A model generated the notes under the pieces. The model saw only the letters and a list, made by a program, of their open reading frames with translations. It searched no databases and was not told the DNA's origin. Positions 22,314 to 29,664 of a stretch of DNA of 44,704 bases are shown here, one piece after another (position 1 is the stretch's first letter; every line of letters starts with the position of its first letter). The translations under genes were made by a program, and so were the position numbers. Source of the stretch: Pseudomonadota bacterium (GTDB taxonomy: Bacteria > Bdellovibrionota > Bacteriovoracia > Bacteriovoracales > Bacteriovoracaceae). The stretch spans positions 1 through 44,704 of the forward strand of contig JAIYDC010000098.1 of the NCBI GenBank assembly GCA_027487685.1, in the 5' to 3' direction.

Positions 22314-24408
22314 GTCCTGCGTACAGGACTCTTCCTTGCACCGGGCCCCAGATGTGGCGGTTGTCGAGGTGGACGTGATCTTGGTGGATCCGCCAGGAGA
22401 GCGGGGACTCCTTGGCCTTGGTCTGCGTGTAATCGAGAAGGTTCGTAACTCCGGCCAGGAGCTTTAGTCTCTCCGTCATCTGCCGCTGGAGGAACAGGTC
22501 GACGGTGTAAAACATCGGTGCTGTCTGACCTTTCTGGGACGTCGGAACATCTTCGAATGTGTCCGGATCTTCCGTGAGGACGTTATAGTTTTTGTCATAG
22601 TTGTAGGGTCTCAAGTCTCTGCGGCCAATCACGTTGAGTGTTGCCACGAACTCATTCTTCCCGAAGTGGTAGTCGGAGATGAACCTGGCCCGGGTTTCCT
22701 GGGCGGCGATCGGAAGCTTATCTTTGTAGGAGTCCGGCATCCGAAACCAGTCAAAGGATGACTCGACCGTCCAGTTGCTCGTGACCTTCTCGACGTGAAG
22801 GAAGTTGAAAGTTCCGACGGACATGGTTTCAGAAGCGTTTCGAAATCTTATGGGTTCCTCGTTCTCATCTCCATAGGCCATGTTCCGCAGCTGCGTCAGT
22901 GTGGCCGAGAAGGCAGAGCTCCGCTCGGGTCCCTCATAGTTGAGCGTGTAGGTGAAGGTCTCAGCGCGCTCGAATTCCTTGATCCCGATCTCGAAGCCTT
23001 CTTCATTGGTTCCGTGCTGAGATTCAAAGAGTGTGAGAGGTGCCCGATAGCCGACTCCGAACGAGAACCGCGACGAGAGAGCGTCAGTGTGAGATCTCTT
23101 GTAGTGAATCCTGGGGGCGAAGACGGATCCTTTGAGCTCGTTCTGATCAATGCGCTGATCCTGCCATTCGACGTTCATTGTATCGAAGCGCAGGACCAAA
23201 TTGAGTTCGTCCTTATCGGAGATGAACCACTCATCCTGAAGGTAGACCCCGAGGGTGTCGAAGGTGAAGCTGTCGCGGTAAAAATCATTCACGCGGTAGA
23301 GAAACTTCGAGTCCGAGTTCATTTCTTCGTTCCGGTGATCGACGCCGACGGTGAGGAGGTGATCCTCTCCGATAACCCGGTTCACCTTCAAGTCAAAAAA
23401 GCGGAACATGTCGTCGTTGTCGTAGTCGTAGCCGTGGGAGTAGACGGAGAGCTGCTCTTGCTTGGCCAGAGAGAATGCCCCTTTGACATTGGTCTCCCCG
23501 TCAAAGTGGTACAGGAAGGAGCCTCCCCCATCCATTCTCTTCAGTCGGATCCAGTCCGAGATTTGCTCCAGCTTTCCATTGAAACTCCGTCGAACGTCTC
23601 CGTTCTCAAACGACGTTTCATCGGCCAGGGTTGAGGGATAGGTTTTGCTCCGGAGGTGCTGAGTTGCCCCGCCAAGGAGTTCTAGATTCTGATGGCCACC
23701 TCGAAGCGAGAGTTTCAACCGGCCACTGGGTCTGTGGTCGTGCTTTATAAACACCGCCCGCTGACTCTGGGCCGAAGCCTCCGCAACGCCGTTGTCGTCT
23801 TCGTCAAAGAACCCCAGTTGATTTGTCTGTGCCGAGATCAGAGTTCCGCGCTTCGCCGATCCGTAGATCCCAAGGAACTGCTGGTTAAATGACTCTCGCT
23901 CCCCGCCACGGACGAGGTAAGAGAAGCGGTTCTGATCTGTCCTCTCGGTGACGAGGTTCACCACTCCGCCGATTGCCTCGGGGGCCGTCAAGGAGGACCC
24001 CGCTCCGCGCATGATCTCGATGGAGGAGATCCCGGCCATGGGAATCGCCTCCATTCCATAGAAAGAAGAGACCGAAGAATAGGCGGGGATCCCATCCAAG
24101 AGGATGGTGGTGTTCTCACCCCGCATCCCATTAAGAGTTACACGCTGGGAGCCGCAGTTGGCACAGGTCAGAGTTGTCTGAACACCCGGCTCAAGGTCAA
24201 TCGCGCGGGCAAGAGAGACCGCATTCTTGTGCTGAACTCTCTCTTTCCTCAAGACTTCTTTCTTCACGACTGAGTCTCTTACGACGCGAGAGAGCGGATA
24301 CTCAAAGTCTTTGGCCTCGCGCACCTCTATCGCATCAAGCTGCTCCGTTTGAGCGAGGGCCACACACGAAAGAGAAAGCGCCAGCGCAATGAAACTACTC
24401 TTGAACAT
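22297..24408 (-). CDS. TonB-dependent outer-membrane receptor, zinc-regulated
   Basis: This 703-residue receptor has a signal peptide (VALAQ, residue 20) and an N-terminal plug. The plug shows LEPGVQTTLTCANCGSQRVTL, NGMRGENTTILLDGIPAYS and GSSLTAPEAIGGVVNLVT. A 22-strand barrel follows with the final strand ending VLYAGLNYQL. The plug CxxC (Cys82/Cys85) is not general among siderophore receptors and could bind metal. The TonB box is not obvious; IEVREA near 27-32 is the candidate region. It overlaps the preceding small gene by 14 bases and shares its Zur-type operator, so a zinc-related ligand is inferred. Confidence 0.9.
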   Translation of the reverse strand: MFKSSFIALALSLSCVALAQTEQLDAIEVREAKDFEYPLSRVVRDSVVKKEVLRKERVQHKNAVSLARAIDLEPGVQTTLTCANCGSQRVTLNGMRGENTTILLDGIPAYSSVSSFYGMEAIPMAGISSIEIMRGAGSSLTAPEAIGGVVNLVTERTDQNRFSYLVRGGERESFNQQFLGIYGSAKRGTLISAQTNQLGFFDEDDNGVAEASAQSQRAVFIKHDHRPSGRLKLSLRGGHQNLELLGGATQHLRSKTYPSTLADETSFENGDVRRSFNGKLEQISDWIRLKRMDGGGSFLYHFDGETNVKGAFSLAKQEQLSVYSHGYDYDNDDMFRFFDLKVNRVIGEDHLLTVGVDHRNEEMNSDSKFLYRVNDFYRDSFTFDTLGVYLQDEWFISDKDELNLVLRFDTMNVEWQDQRIDQNELKGSVFAPRIHYKRSHTDALSSRFSFGVGYRAPLTLFESQHGTNEEGFEIGIKEFERAETFTYTLNYEGPERSSAFSATLTQLRNMAYGDENEEPIRFRNASETMSVGTFNFLHVEKVTSNWTVESSFDWFRMPDSYKDKLPIAAQETRARFISDYHFGKNEFVATLNVIGRRDLRPYNYDKNYNVLTEDPDTFEDVPTSQKGQTAPMFYTVDLFLQRQMTERLKLLAGVTNLLDYTQTKAKESPLSWRIHQDHVHLDNRHIWGPVQGRVLYAGLNYQL

Positions 24409-24802
24409 TCTTAAGGTTTACACACTGAGCAGAATGGAAGTGATTCACGTGCCACCACTTGAGTGCGTAAGAGACAACACTCTCAAAAGCGGGAGCGCCT
24501 TCTTTTGTGAAGACGTTCAATTGATCCTTCTTGTTCTCGGCGGTTCCCGAGAACAAATTAGCTCGTGAAGCGGGCCTGAGCGTGAAGAAAAACTCTTCAG
24601 CGTTCGAGACGAGGTGTTCGTCATTTTGTAAAGATGCTTTCACGTCAGCACGGAGGTTCTCAGGTTTTTCAATGTTATCCACGTAATAAACTTGTTGAAC
24701 TTGAAGCGCACAAGGCTTGTTGGTGCCTCTTATGTTCCCGGTGAATTCCGTCTGAGCAAGAGCTCCGCTACTAAAAACAAGAAGAGATAAAAAAACCTTC
24801 AT
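24395..24802 (-). CDS. Small secreted partner of the TonB receptor
   Basis: This 135-residue protein has a signal peptide (residues 1-16, GALAQ). The mature domain is beta-rich and ends in KWWHVNHFHSAQCVNL, a cluster of three His and one Cys that could bind zinc; another Cys lies in NKPCALQ. CCTCCT on the plus strand (24807-24812) is a strong Shine-Dalgarno. It is the first gene after the operator at 24845 and is translationally coupled to the receptor gene. No family recognised; a role in zinc capture is inferred from location and regulation. Confidence 0.7.
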   Translation of the reverse strand: MKVFLSLLVFSSGALAQTEFTGNIRGTNKPCALQVQQVYYVDNIEKPENLRADVKASLQNDEHLVSNAEEFFFTLRPASRANLFSGTAENKKDQLNVFTKEGAPAFESVVSYALKWWHVNHFHSAQCVNLKNVQE

Positions 24803-24844
24803 AATTCCTCCTGGTGTAAGAAATAAATTTACTCGCCAAAAACA

Positions 24845-24859
24845 TGCAAGTCAATTGCA
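24845..24859. promoter_or_regulatory. Zur-type operator of the TonB receptor operon
   Basis: TGCAAGTCAATTGCA is identical to the box at 15734. On the minus strand TTGACT inside it (24849-24854) and TAAATT (24826-24831) are separated by exactly 17 bases, so bound repressor would cover the -35. The predicted leader is about 17 bases with a good Shine-Dalgarno. Confidence 0.8.
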
Positions 24860-24915
24860 GTTATACTCCGATCTAGTTTCACCTCACAAATTCATCTCAC
24901 AGCTCGGTCCTAAAC

Positions 24916-26748
24916 TTACTCAGTTACGAGTATGACGCTTTTCTTGATGCTCTCGCCCTCAAGCCTCAGCTCGGCGATGAGATCTGGCATCGAACGGACG
25001 AAGGCCTTCGATAAATAGCGCGAAGCAAAAACATCACCCACGATCACGTTAAGATTTTTTGTCACTTCTCTCATAGCACCAGATTTATAGGTCGCTTCAA
25101 GTTGACGTCGGGTCAGAATGATCTTGGCCATCTTTTGGTTGATGAGGTTCTTGTACCTTTGAAGGCAGTTCGAGAATGAGCGGATCCGACAGAAAGCACG
25201 GTGCCCTTTGATCTTGAAGTCTTCCTCGAGGTTTAGCAGTGCGCTGGCCTTGAGCTTCTGGAGTTCATCGCCGTTCAGGAGCTGGAGGACGTCCTGGCCG
25301 GAGAGATTAAGGTTGAAATCCGCCTTCACGTAACCGAGCTTCCCGGCCGGAAGTCTGACTTCAGTAGGCAGATTAAGTCCGAACAGGTTTCCGAGTTTGC
25401 CGAGCTTCTTATGCACAAGTGACGAGGTCGCCTTATCCTGACTAAAGGACCATGAGAGAATTGAAGAGATGAGGGAGTGGTCTCCTCTCATAACGGTGGA
25501 GACGATGCTCTTATTCTCCCAGCGGTGCTTGGAGAGGATCCCTCGCGTGAAGCGCTCCTGGATCGAAGAGGTCATGAAGACCTGCATCTTGTGGCCCTCC
25601 TGGACTTCGTCGATCTTTCCTTCGACGTGGTAGACCCCTCGTCCGGCGCCATTAAAGTAGACGTAAGGAAGACCGAAGCTTCCGGAGACAAATGTGCCCC
25701 GGTTCATGAGATCCGTTTTGAGTTGAATCTTGCCGGTAGTTACTAGCAAGTCGTTCACGACGTCGAGCCGCCCATTGAAGAGGGCCTTAACTGCGTCAAA
25801 AGCCTTCGAGTGGGTGAGATCAAATTCATAGATCATCGAGGAAGCGTGGCCTTTGCTCTTGCCTGCTTCAACTGATCCCACGATGACGTTTCCTTCCAGG
25901 GAGATGGAATTAGTTGATGTCGTTGTGACTTCAACCTGGAGCTTATCCCCGTCTTGCAGGAGTGCCTTGAACTTGTAGGTTCCTGTGTGCGCGTAGACAG
26001 GTCCGAAATGAGCGAAGGGCTCAATGCCGATGAGGGCACTGAGGATCAAGCTTCCCTTAGTGGCGTAGGAGAGCTCGTCGCCAGTTCTCCATCCTGCGAT
26101 GGCCTCTTTACTGAGTGGAAGAGGTAGAGAAGGTCGATTCTCACCTTTCGACTGGAGCCTCTTGATGGTGTAGTAGTTTTTGCCTCTAAGGAACGAGATC
26201 CCGAGACCCGCGGCAAAGATCGGAAGAGGAAGATGTGTCTCGGCACCGATGCCTAATCCCAGGTCCCATTTCCGGTTCTCGATGAGGATGAATTCTTTGT
26301 CCTCACTGGCCCTCTCAACTACGAGGTTCGGAGAAGTGCTCTCTTCCTGAGAAACGTATCTTTTAAACTTATCGAACCCAGCGATGACATGGGGATGAAT
26401 TGTGATTTCAAGGCCCGTTTCGTCGGCGTGAACATCGTCGGAGTCCGCGTGCTCCTCGCCTTCGTGATCGTGATCGTGATCGTGATCGGCATGATCAAGA
26501 TCGCCCTCGGCAGATTCATCATAGGTTTCATCATGGTGCTCTTCACTTGCGTGACCTTCACCCTCGTGCTCATGGCCTCCGATATGGTAGCCATAAGACA
26601 ATCCGTTCGAAGGCGAATAGCTGACAGGGAGGTGAATATGGGAGGTCTTTGAGAACTCATCCTCTAGGCTAGAAGGTCCCGAGTCGCCCCCGTGCGAAAA
26701 AGCGTTCAAGGAGAACAAGCACGTCATCAAAATAGGTATCTTTTTCAA
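24916..26748 (-). CDS. Secreted His/Asp-rich zinc-regulated protein
   Basis: This is a 610-residue protein with a signal peptide (AFSHG, about residue 18). A His/Asp/Glu-rich segment at residues 54-107 contains DHADHDHDHDHEGEEH, a metal-chelating tract like those of zinc transporters and ZnuA loops. The rest is a large beta-rich body with a repeated strand/turn pattern (from 110 to about 480) and a helical C-terminus with two Cys (FCRIRSFSNC). I recognise no family. The Zur-type box at 26791 precedes it, so it is probably made in zinc starvation and binds zinc at the cell surface or in the periplasm (inference). A DNA hexamer repeat encodes part of the tract. Confidence 0.7.
   Translation of the reverse strand: MKKIPILMTCLFSLNAFSHGGDSGPSSLEDEFSKTSHIHLPVSYSPSNGLSYGYHIGGHEHEGEGHASEEHHDETYDESAEGDLDHADHDHDHDHEGEEHADSDDVHADETGLEITIHPHVIAGFDKFKRYVSQEESTSPNLVVERASEDKEFILIENRKWDLGLGIGAETHLPLPIFAAGLGISFLRGKNYYTIKRLQSKGENRPSLPLPLSKEAIAGWRTGDELSYATKGSLILSALIGIEPFAHFGPVYAHTGTYKFKALLQDGDKLQVEVTTTSTNSISLEGNVIVGSVEAGKSKGHASSMIYEFDLTHSKAFDAVKALFNGRLDVVNDLLVTTGKIQLKTDLMNRGTFVSGSFGLPYVYFNGAGRGVYHVEGKIDEVQEGHKMQVFMTSSIQERFTRGILSKHRWENKSIVSTVMRGDHSLISSILSWSFSQDKATSSLVHKKLGKLGNLFGLNLPTEVRLPAGKLGYVKADFNLNLSGQDVLQLLNGDELQKLKASALLNLEEDFKIKGHRAFCRIRSFSNCLQRYKNLINQKMAKIILTRRQLEATYKSGAMREVTKNLNVIVGDVFASRYLSKAFVRSMPDLIAELRLEGESIKKSVILVTE
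26463..26486. repeat. Hexamer repeat (CGTGAT x4)
   Basis: Four perfect copies of CGTGAT lie inside the His-rich tract of the 610-residue protein; on the coding strand they spell Asp-His repeats. Gain or loss of units keeps frame and would alter chelating length. Confidence 0.8.
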
Positions 26749-26790
26749 GTAGTGTCCTTTTTTAGTTAGATATAAACGGTATACAAAAAC

Positions 26791-26805
26791 TGCAAGTTGT
26801 TTGCA
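26791..26805. promoter_or_regulatory. Zur-type operator of the His-rich protein gene
   Basis: TGCAAGTTGTTTGCA keeps both arms of the zinc box (TGCAA/TTGCA) with a different centre. On the minus strand TTGCAA is followed after 17 bases by TATACC. It lies 43 bases before the start codon, the same distance as in the TonB receptor operon. Confidence 0.75.
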
Positions 26806-26895
26806 ATTTGTTATTCAAATGAAGGGCATGAATGACGTGTGGATTAAGCTTGAAGTCGTAACATATTGAAATAAAACATCAGCAGGACTATACCC

Positions 26896-27036
26896 ATGAA
26901 ATTTAAGGAGGGAACTCCAATGCGGCAGAGGAAAAACGCAAACGTTCTAAGAAAACTAACGAAACCACTAAATGACTTCAAATGCTTGAATCCATGCTCC
27001 AATTATCTTCCCTTGCGCCGAGGCATCTTTTCTTGA
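26896..27036 (+). CDS. Possible 46-residue ORF with strong RBS (doubtful)
   Basis: An in-frame ATG at 26896 or 26920 opens a basic peptide that ends at TGA 27034-27036, overlapping the convergent LysR gene by about 69 bases. AAGGAGGG lies seven bases before the ATG at 26920. There is no homology clue; listed only because the ribosome site is unusually good. Confidence 0.15.
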   Translation: MKFKEGTPMRQRKNANVLRKLTKPLNDFKCLNPCSNYLPLRRGIFS

Positions 27037-27828
27037 ACGCATCCACCAGATTGAAACATCGTCACTGTATTTAATCGGCAAATTTAATTTAAAAAGTTTT
27101 TTTTCTCGTAGGGCCGATTGAACAGACATGGCCGGAAGAGCGCTCCAACCTAAAGCATGGATGACAGCTGATCTTAGGCCAATAACGCCATCAACTATTA
27201 AGTCATGAGTTCTTTTCGGAGAATAATTTAAAACTGTCGCTGGATTAAGATGAGCATGCCGACAAAAATCACGTTCATTCAGATAATCAATTAACTGTTT
27301 ATGATTCAATCGACTGACTTCTTCCTTCCAGGAATAGGGAACGACGGGTACCCAAGGAAATGAGCAGATTCTACGGTGGGCCACGTTTGGATCATTCGGT
27401 GCTTTTCCGTGAATAACAAAATCGGAACGATTGTAAATAAGCTCTTGTTCCAGATCCGTCCCGCCCATTTGTATAGACCATTTATACTTCGATTTAAAAT
27501 CTGTGGTGAGTGACTGAAAATTTGGGATCAGCATTTCCTCTGTAAGCCAAGAGTAAGCAGAAATTCTCAGCCGTGGAGCTTCTTCAGTGAGAATCTTTTG
27601 GCCATTGATCATCTCCTCCGTCCAGTGGGCAATCTTTTGTCCGGAGCTTGTGACTGTCCAACGGTTTCCGATTTTTTCAAGAAATCCAAATTCCTGATTG
27701 ATCCTTTGCACTTTTCTAACGAGGGCAGCAGGATCGGTCCCTAAAAGAACCGCAGCTCCCCGTAAGGTTGAAGCCTGACTAAAAGCACTCACAATAAGAC
27801 AATACTCTGGTGGTATGGCAAATTTCAT
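26968..27828 (-). CDS. LysR-family regulator
   Basis: This 286-residue protein has an N-terminal winged helix (YCLIVSAFSQASTLRGAAVLLGTDPAALVRKVQRI). An effector-binding domain follows from about residue 85 (LRISAYSWLTEEMLIPNFQSL, the usual start of RD1), with GVIGLRSAVIHALGWSALP in the second half. The HTH is slightly divergent from classical LysR (ASTLRGAAVLLG for 'gSfsrAAe.L'). Length fits the family. It is divergent from the YVTN propeller gene, its likely target. An inverted repeat ATGTTGT/ACAACAT (27827-27833 and 27863-27869) lies between them. Confidence 0.75.
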   Translation of the reverse strand: MKFAIPPEYCLIVSAFSQASTLRGAAVLLGTDPAALVRKVQRINQEFGFLEKIGNRWTVTSSGQKIAHWTEEMINGQKILTEEAPRLRISAYSWLTEEMLIPNFQSLTTDFKSKYKWSIQMGGTDLEQELIYNRSDFVIHGKAPNDPNVAHRRICSFPWVPVVPYSWKEEVSRLNHKQLIDYLNERDFCRHAHLNPATVLNYSPKRTHDLIVDGVIGLRSAVIHALGWSALPAMSVQSALREKKLFKLNLPIKYSDDVSIWWMRSRKDASAQGKIIGAWIQAFEVI

Positions 27829-27918
27829 GTTGTCATTAAGCTAACACTGTATGGACAAATAAACAACATACGTGATTCATATTGCTCGATAGAAAAGAAC
27901 CTCATTTGGAGGTCCTTT

Positions 27919-28941
27919 ATGACAAATAGAACTTCGATCCTTCTCCTTCTTTGGATGAACCAAGCGTTTGGGAGCACGCTCATCGTTTTAAATAAGTCCG
28001 ACGCCACAGCATCTTTGGTGGATCTTAAAACCCGAAATGTTGTTGCGACTCTACCAACTGGAAATGGGCCCCATGAAGTGGCCGTATCACCCGATGGACA
28101 TACCGCTGTTATTGCCAACTACGGTGATAAGGAAGCGGGCCATACCCTCACACTTATTGACTTAGCGAAAGCTCGGACGATTGGTGATGTCGATTTGGGT
28201 CTCTATACGCGCCCACACGGTATTTCATTTACAGGTTCACCTAACGAAATCATCGTTACGGCGGAAGACCAACAAACTGTTTTGAAAGTTGATATCCTTA
28301 AACATAAAGTGACGGCCGCAATACCTACTGAGCAAAAGTTATCCCATATGCTTGTGGTTGATGTTCAAAGGAAACATGCTTTTGTTTCAAATATTGGCGC
28401 CGACATCGTCACAGTTCTTGATCTGGCACAGAATAAAAAGATGGCCGACATTCCAACGGAGGGGGGGCCAGAAGGAATTGATTACAGTCACCTCAACAAT
28501 GAATTGTGGGTCGCAAATAGATCCTCCAATAGCCTAGCAGTATTGGACGCGAGCACTTTCAAAGTTAAGATTGTTCTCCCAACAGGCTCATTCCCTATTC
28601 GTGTTAAATTCACCCCTGATGACAAACGTGTTTTAGTGACCAATGCTCGCGAGGGAAGCCTCATTGTATTTGACGCAAAAACTAAAAAAATCATCCGGAC
28701 AATCAATTTCCCCAAAGGAAATATGGACAACGCGGGAAAGATGTTCGGCGAAGCCTTCAAGGATAGCTCTGTGCCGATAGGAATTGCTCTCGACCCCAAA
28801 GCAAATCATGCGTTCATTGCGCATGCCAGTTTAGATCAAATTTCAATTCTTGATCTGGAAGAGTTTAAACTCATTGGTTCTATCACAGCAGGCAGAGAGC
28901 CCGACGGGATGGCCTATTCACCCATACCAAGTAAAAAATAA
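27919..28941 (+). CDS. Secreted YVTN/YncE-like beta-propeller protein
   Basis: This is a 340-residue protein with a signal peptide (FGST, residue 19). It carries repeated blades of about 42 residues: LPTGNGPHEVAVSPDGHTAVIANYG, TRPHGISFTGSPNEIIVT, GGPEGIDYSHLNNELWVAN, TGSFPIRVKFTPDDKRVLVTNA and AGREPDGMAYSP. These fit the YVTN/YncE family, seven-bladed propellers found in periplasm or outside cells, often with metal or redox systems. GGAGG upstream fixes the start. Followed 35 bases later by a Cys-rich secreted protein gene; probably controlled by the divergent LysR gene. Confidence 0.85.
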   Translation: MTNRTSILLLLWMNQAFGSTLIVLNKSDATASLVDLKTRNVVATLPTGNGPHEVAVSPDGHTAVIANYGDKEAGHTLTLIDLAKARTIGDVDLGLYTRPHGISFTGSPNEIIVTAEDQQTVLKVDILKHKVTAAIPTEQKLSHMLVVDVQRKHAFVSNIGADIVTVLDLAQNKKMADIPTEGGPEGIDYSHLNNELWVANRSSNSLAVLDASTFKVKIVLPTGSFPIRVKFTPDDKRVLVTNAREGSLIVFDAKTKKIIRTINFPKGNMDNAGKMFGEAFKDSSVPIGIALDPKANHAFIAHASLDQISILDLEEFKLIGSITAGREPDGMAYSPIPSKK

Positions 28942-28976
28942 ATACGGCCGTAATGATACGGAAGGAAGGAGATATT

Positions 28977-29471
28977 ATGAAAACCAAATGTATGATCGTC
29001 GTGGTAATGGGTTGGTTATTCCTGGGGCAACAAAGTTGGGGTTCTGTCGACAGTTGCAGGAGAAGAGATTTTTCGCATGAACAACTGATTAATCCCTATG
29101 CAGCAAATCTCAAGAAGACCTTGGAAAAATACTCCGGACTGGTTGCGGAGAACATTGCACGGGGTATCGAAGAAAAGGCAACATACAAGTCCAATTCGTT
29201 TCTTGAACCCTGCCTCTCGGGGACACTCTCTTGCTTCGGGCAAGACGCAGGTTGGACTTATTCCAAAGAGATGATCCGTGACACCTTTGGCAATAAATTG
29301 CGGCTTAACGGAGAAATCATTTCGAACAAGTTCACAAACTGGCCGGCAGATCATGATTACTATGCCCATCGGACACAAATCGGATACACATGCTCGTGGG
29401 GCGGAGAGATGAAGGCCTATTGCGAGAAATGGTGTTCCCTAACAGTCGTCGATGATCGATGGCATGATTGA
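28977..29471 (+). CDS. Secreted Cys-rich protein, unknown function
   Basis: This is a 165-residue protein, with ATG at 28977 preceded by AAGGAG (28966-28971); an in-frame ATG eight codons upstream has no ribosome site. The signal peptide ends near QQSWGS (residue 23). The mature part has seven cysteines (DSCRRR, EPCLSG, LSCFG, YTCSW, AYCEKWCS). Tyr/Trp-rich stretches such as NWPADHDYYAHRTQIGY and WGGEMKAYCEKWCSLTVV are visible. It follows the propeller gene and ends close to a 12-bp inverted repeat. Family not recognised. Confidence 0.65.
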   Translation: MKTKCMIVVVMGWLFLGQQSWGSVDSCRRRDFSHEQLINPYAANLKKTLEKYSGLVAENIARGIEEKATYKSNSFLEPCLSGTLSCFGQDAGWTYSKEMIRDTFGNKLRLNGEIISNKFTNWPADHDYYAHRTQIGYTCSWGGEMKAYCEKWCSLTVVDDRWHD

Positions 29472-29542
29472 ACCTGCGCTTTCAACTTTATTGCTGCAAC
29501 CTGACTATTTGCCTTAAAAATCAGAAGGTCAATCTTAGAAAA

Positions 29543-29583
29543 TCGCCTAGTCGCAACCAAATTCATTTGAAGCGACTAGGCGA
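29543..29583. terminator. Perfect 12-bp inverted repeat between convergent genes
   Basis: TCGCCTAGTCGC and GCGACTAGGCGA are perfect reverse complements separated by 17 bases, in the 190-base gap between the Cys-rich gene and the convergent FtsX permease gene. Stability suggests a bidirectional terminator, though no U tract follows on either strand. Nothing else was seen in this gap. Confidence 0.5.
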
Positions 29584-29664
29584 CACTCAGTGCTTAAGAT
29601 CACACTCTCCTCGACCAACCGGGAGTCGCCAGAAATCCTATGGAAGGATACCTAGAACTCAGCC

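Noticed and set aside
22795-23634. Plus-strand open frame of 279 codons
   Set aside because: It lies antisense within the TonB receptor gene, whose protein is clearly real. Its translation is low in complexity and has no recognisable motif.
26389-26652. Plus-strand hydrophobic frame resembling a membrane protein
   Set aside because: It is the antisense reading of the His/Asp tract, where repeated ATC/GTG codons give false Val/Ile runs.
27827-27869. ATGTTGT/ACAACAT inverted repeat as a LysR operator
   Set aside because: Arms are 29 bases apart and do not fit T-N11-A; it overlaps the LysR start codon. Kept only as a remark in the LysR entry.
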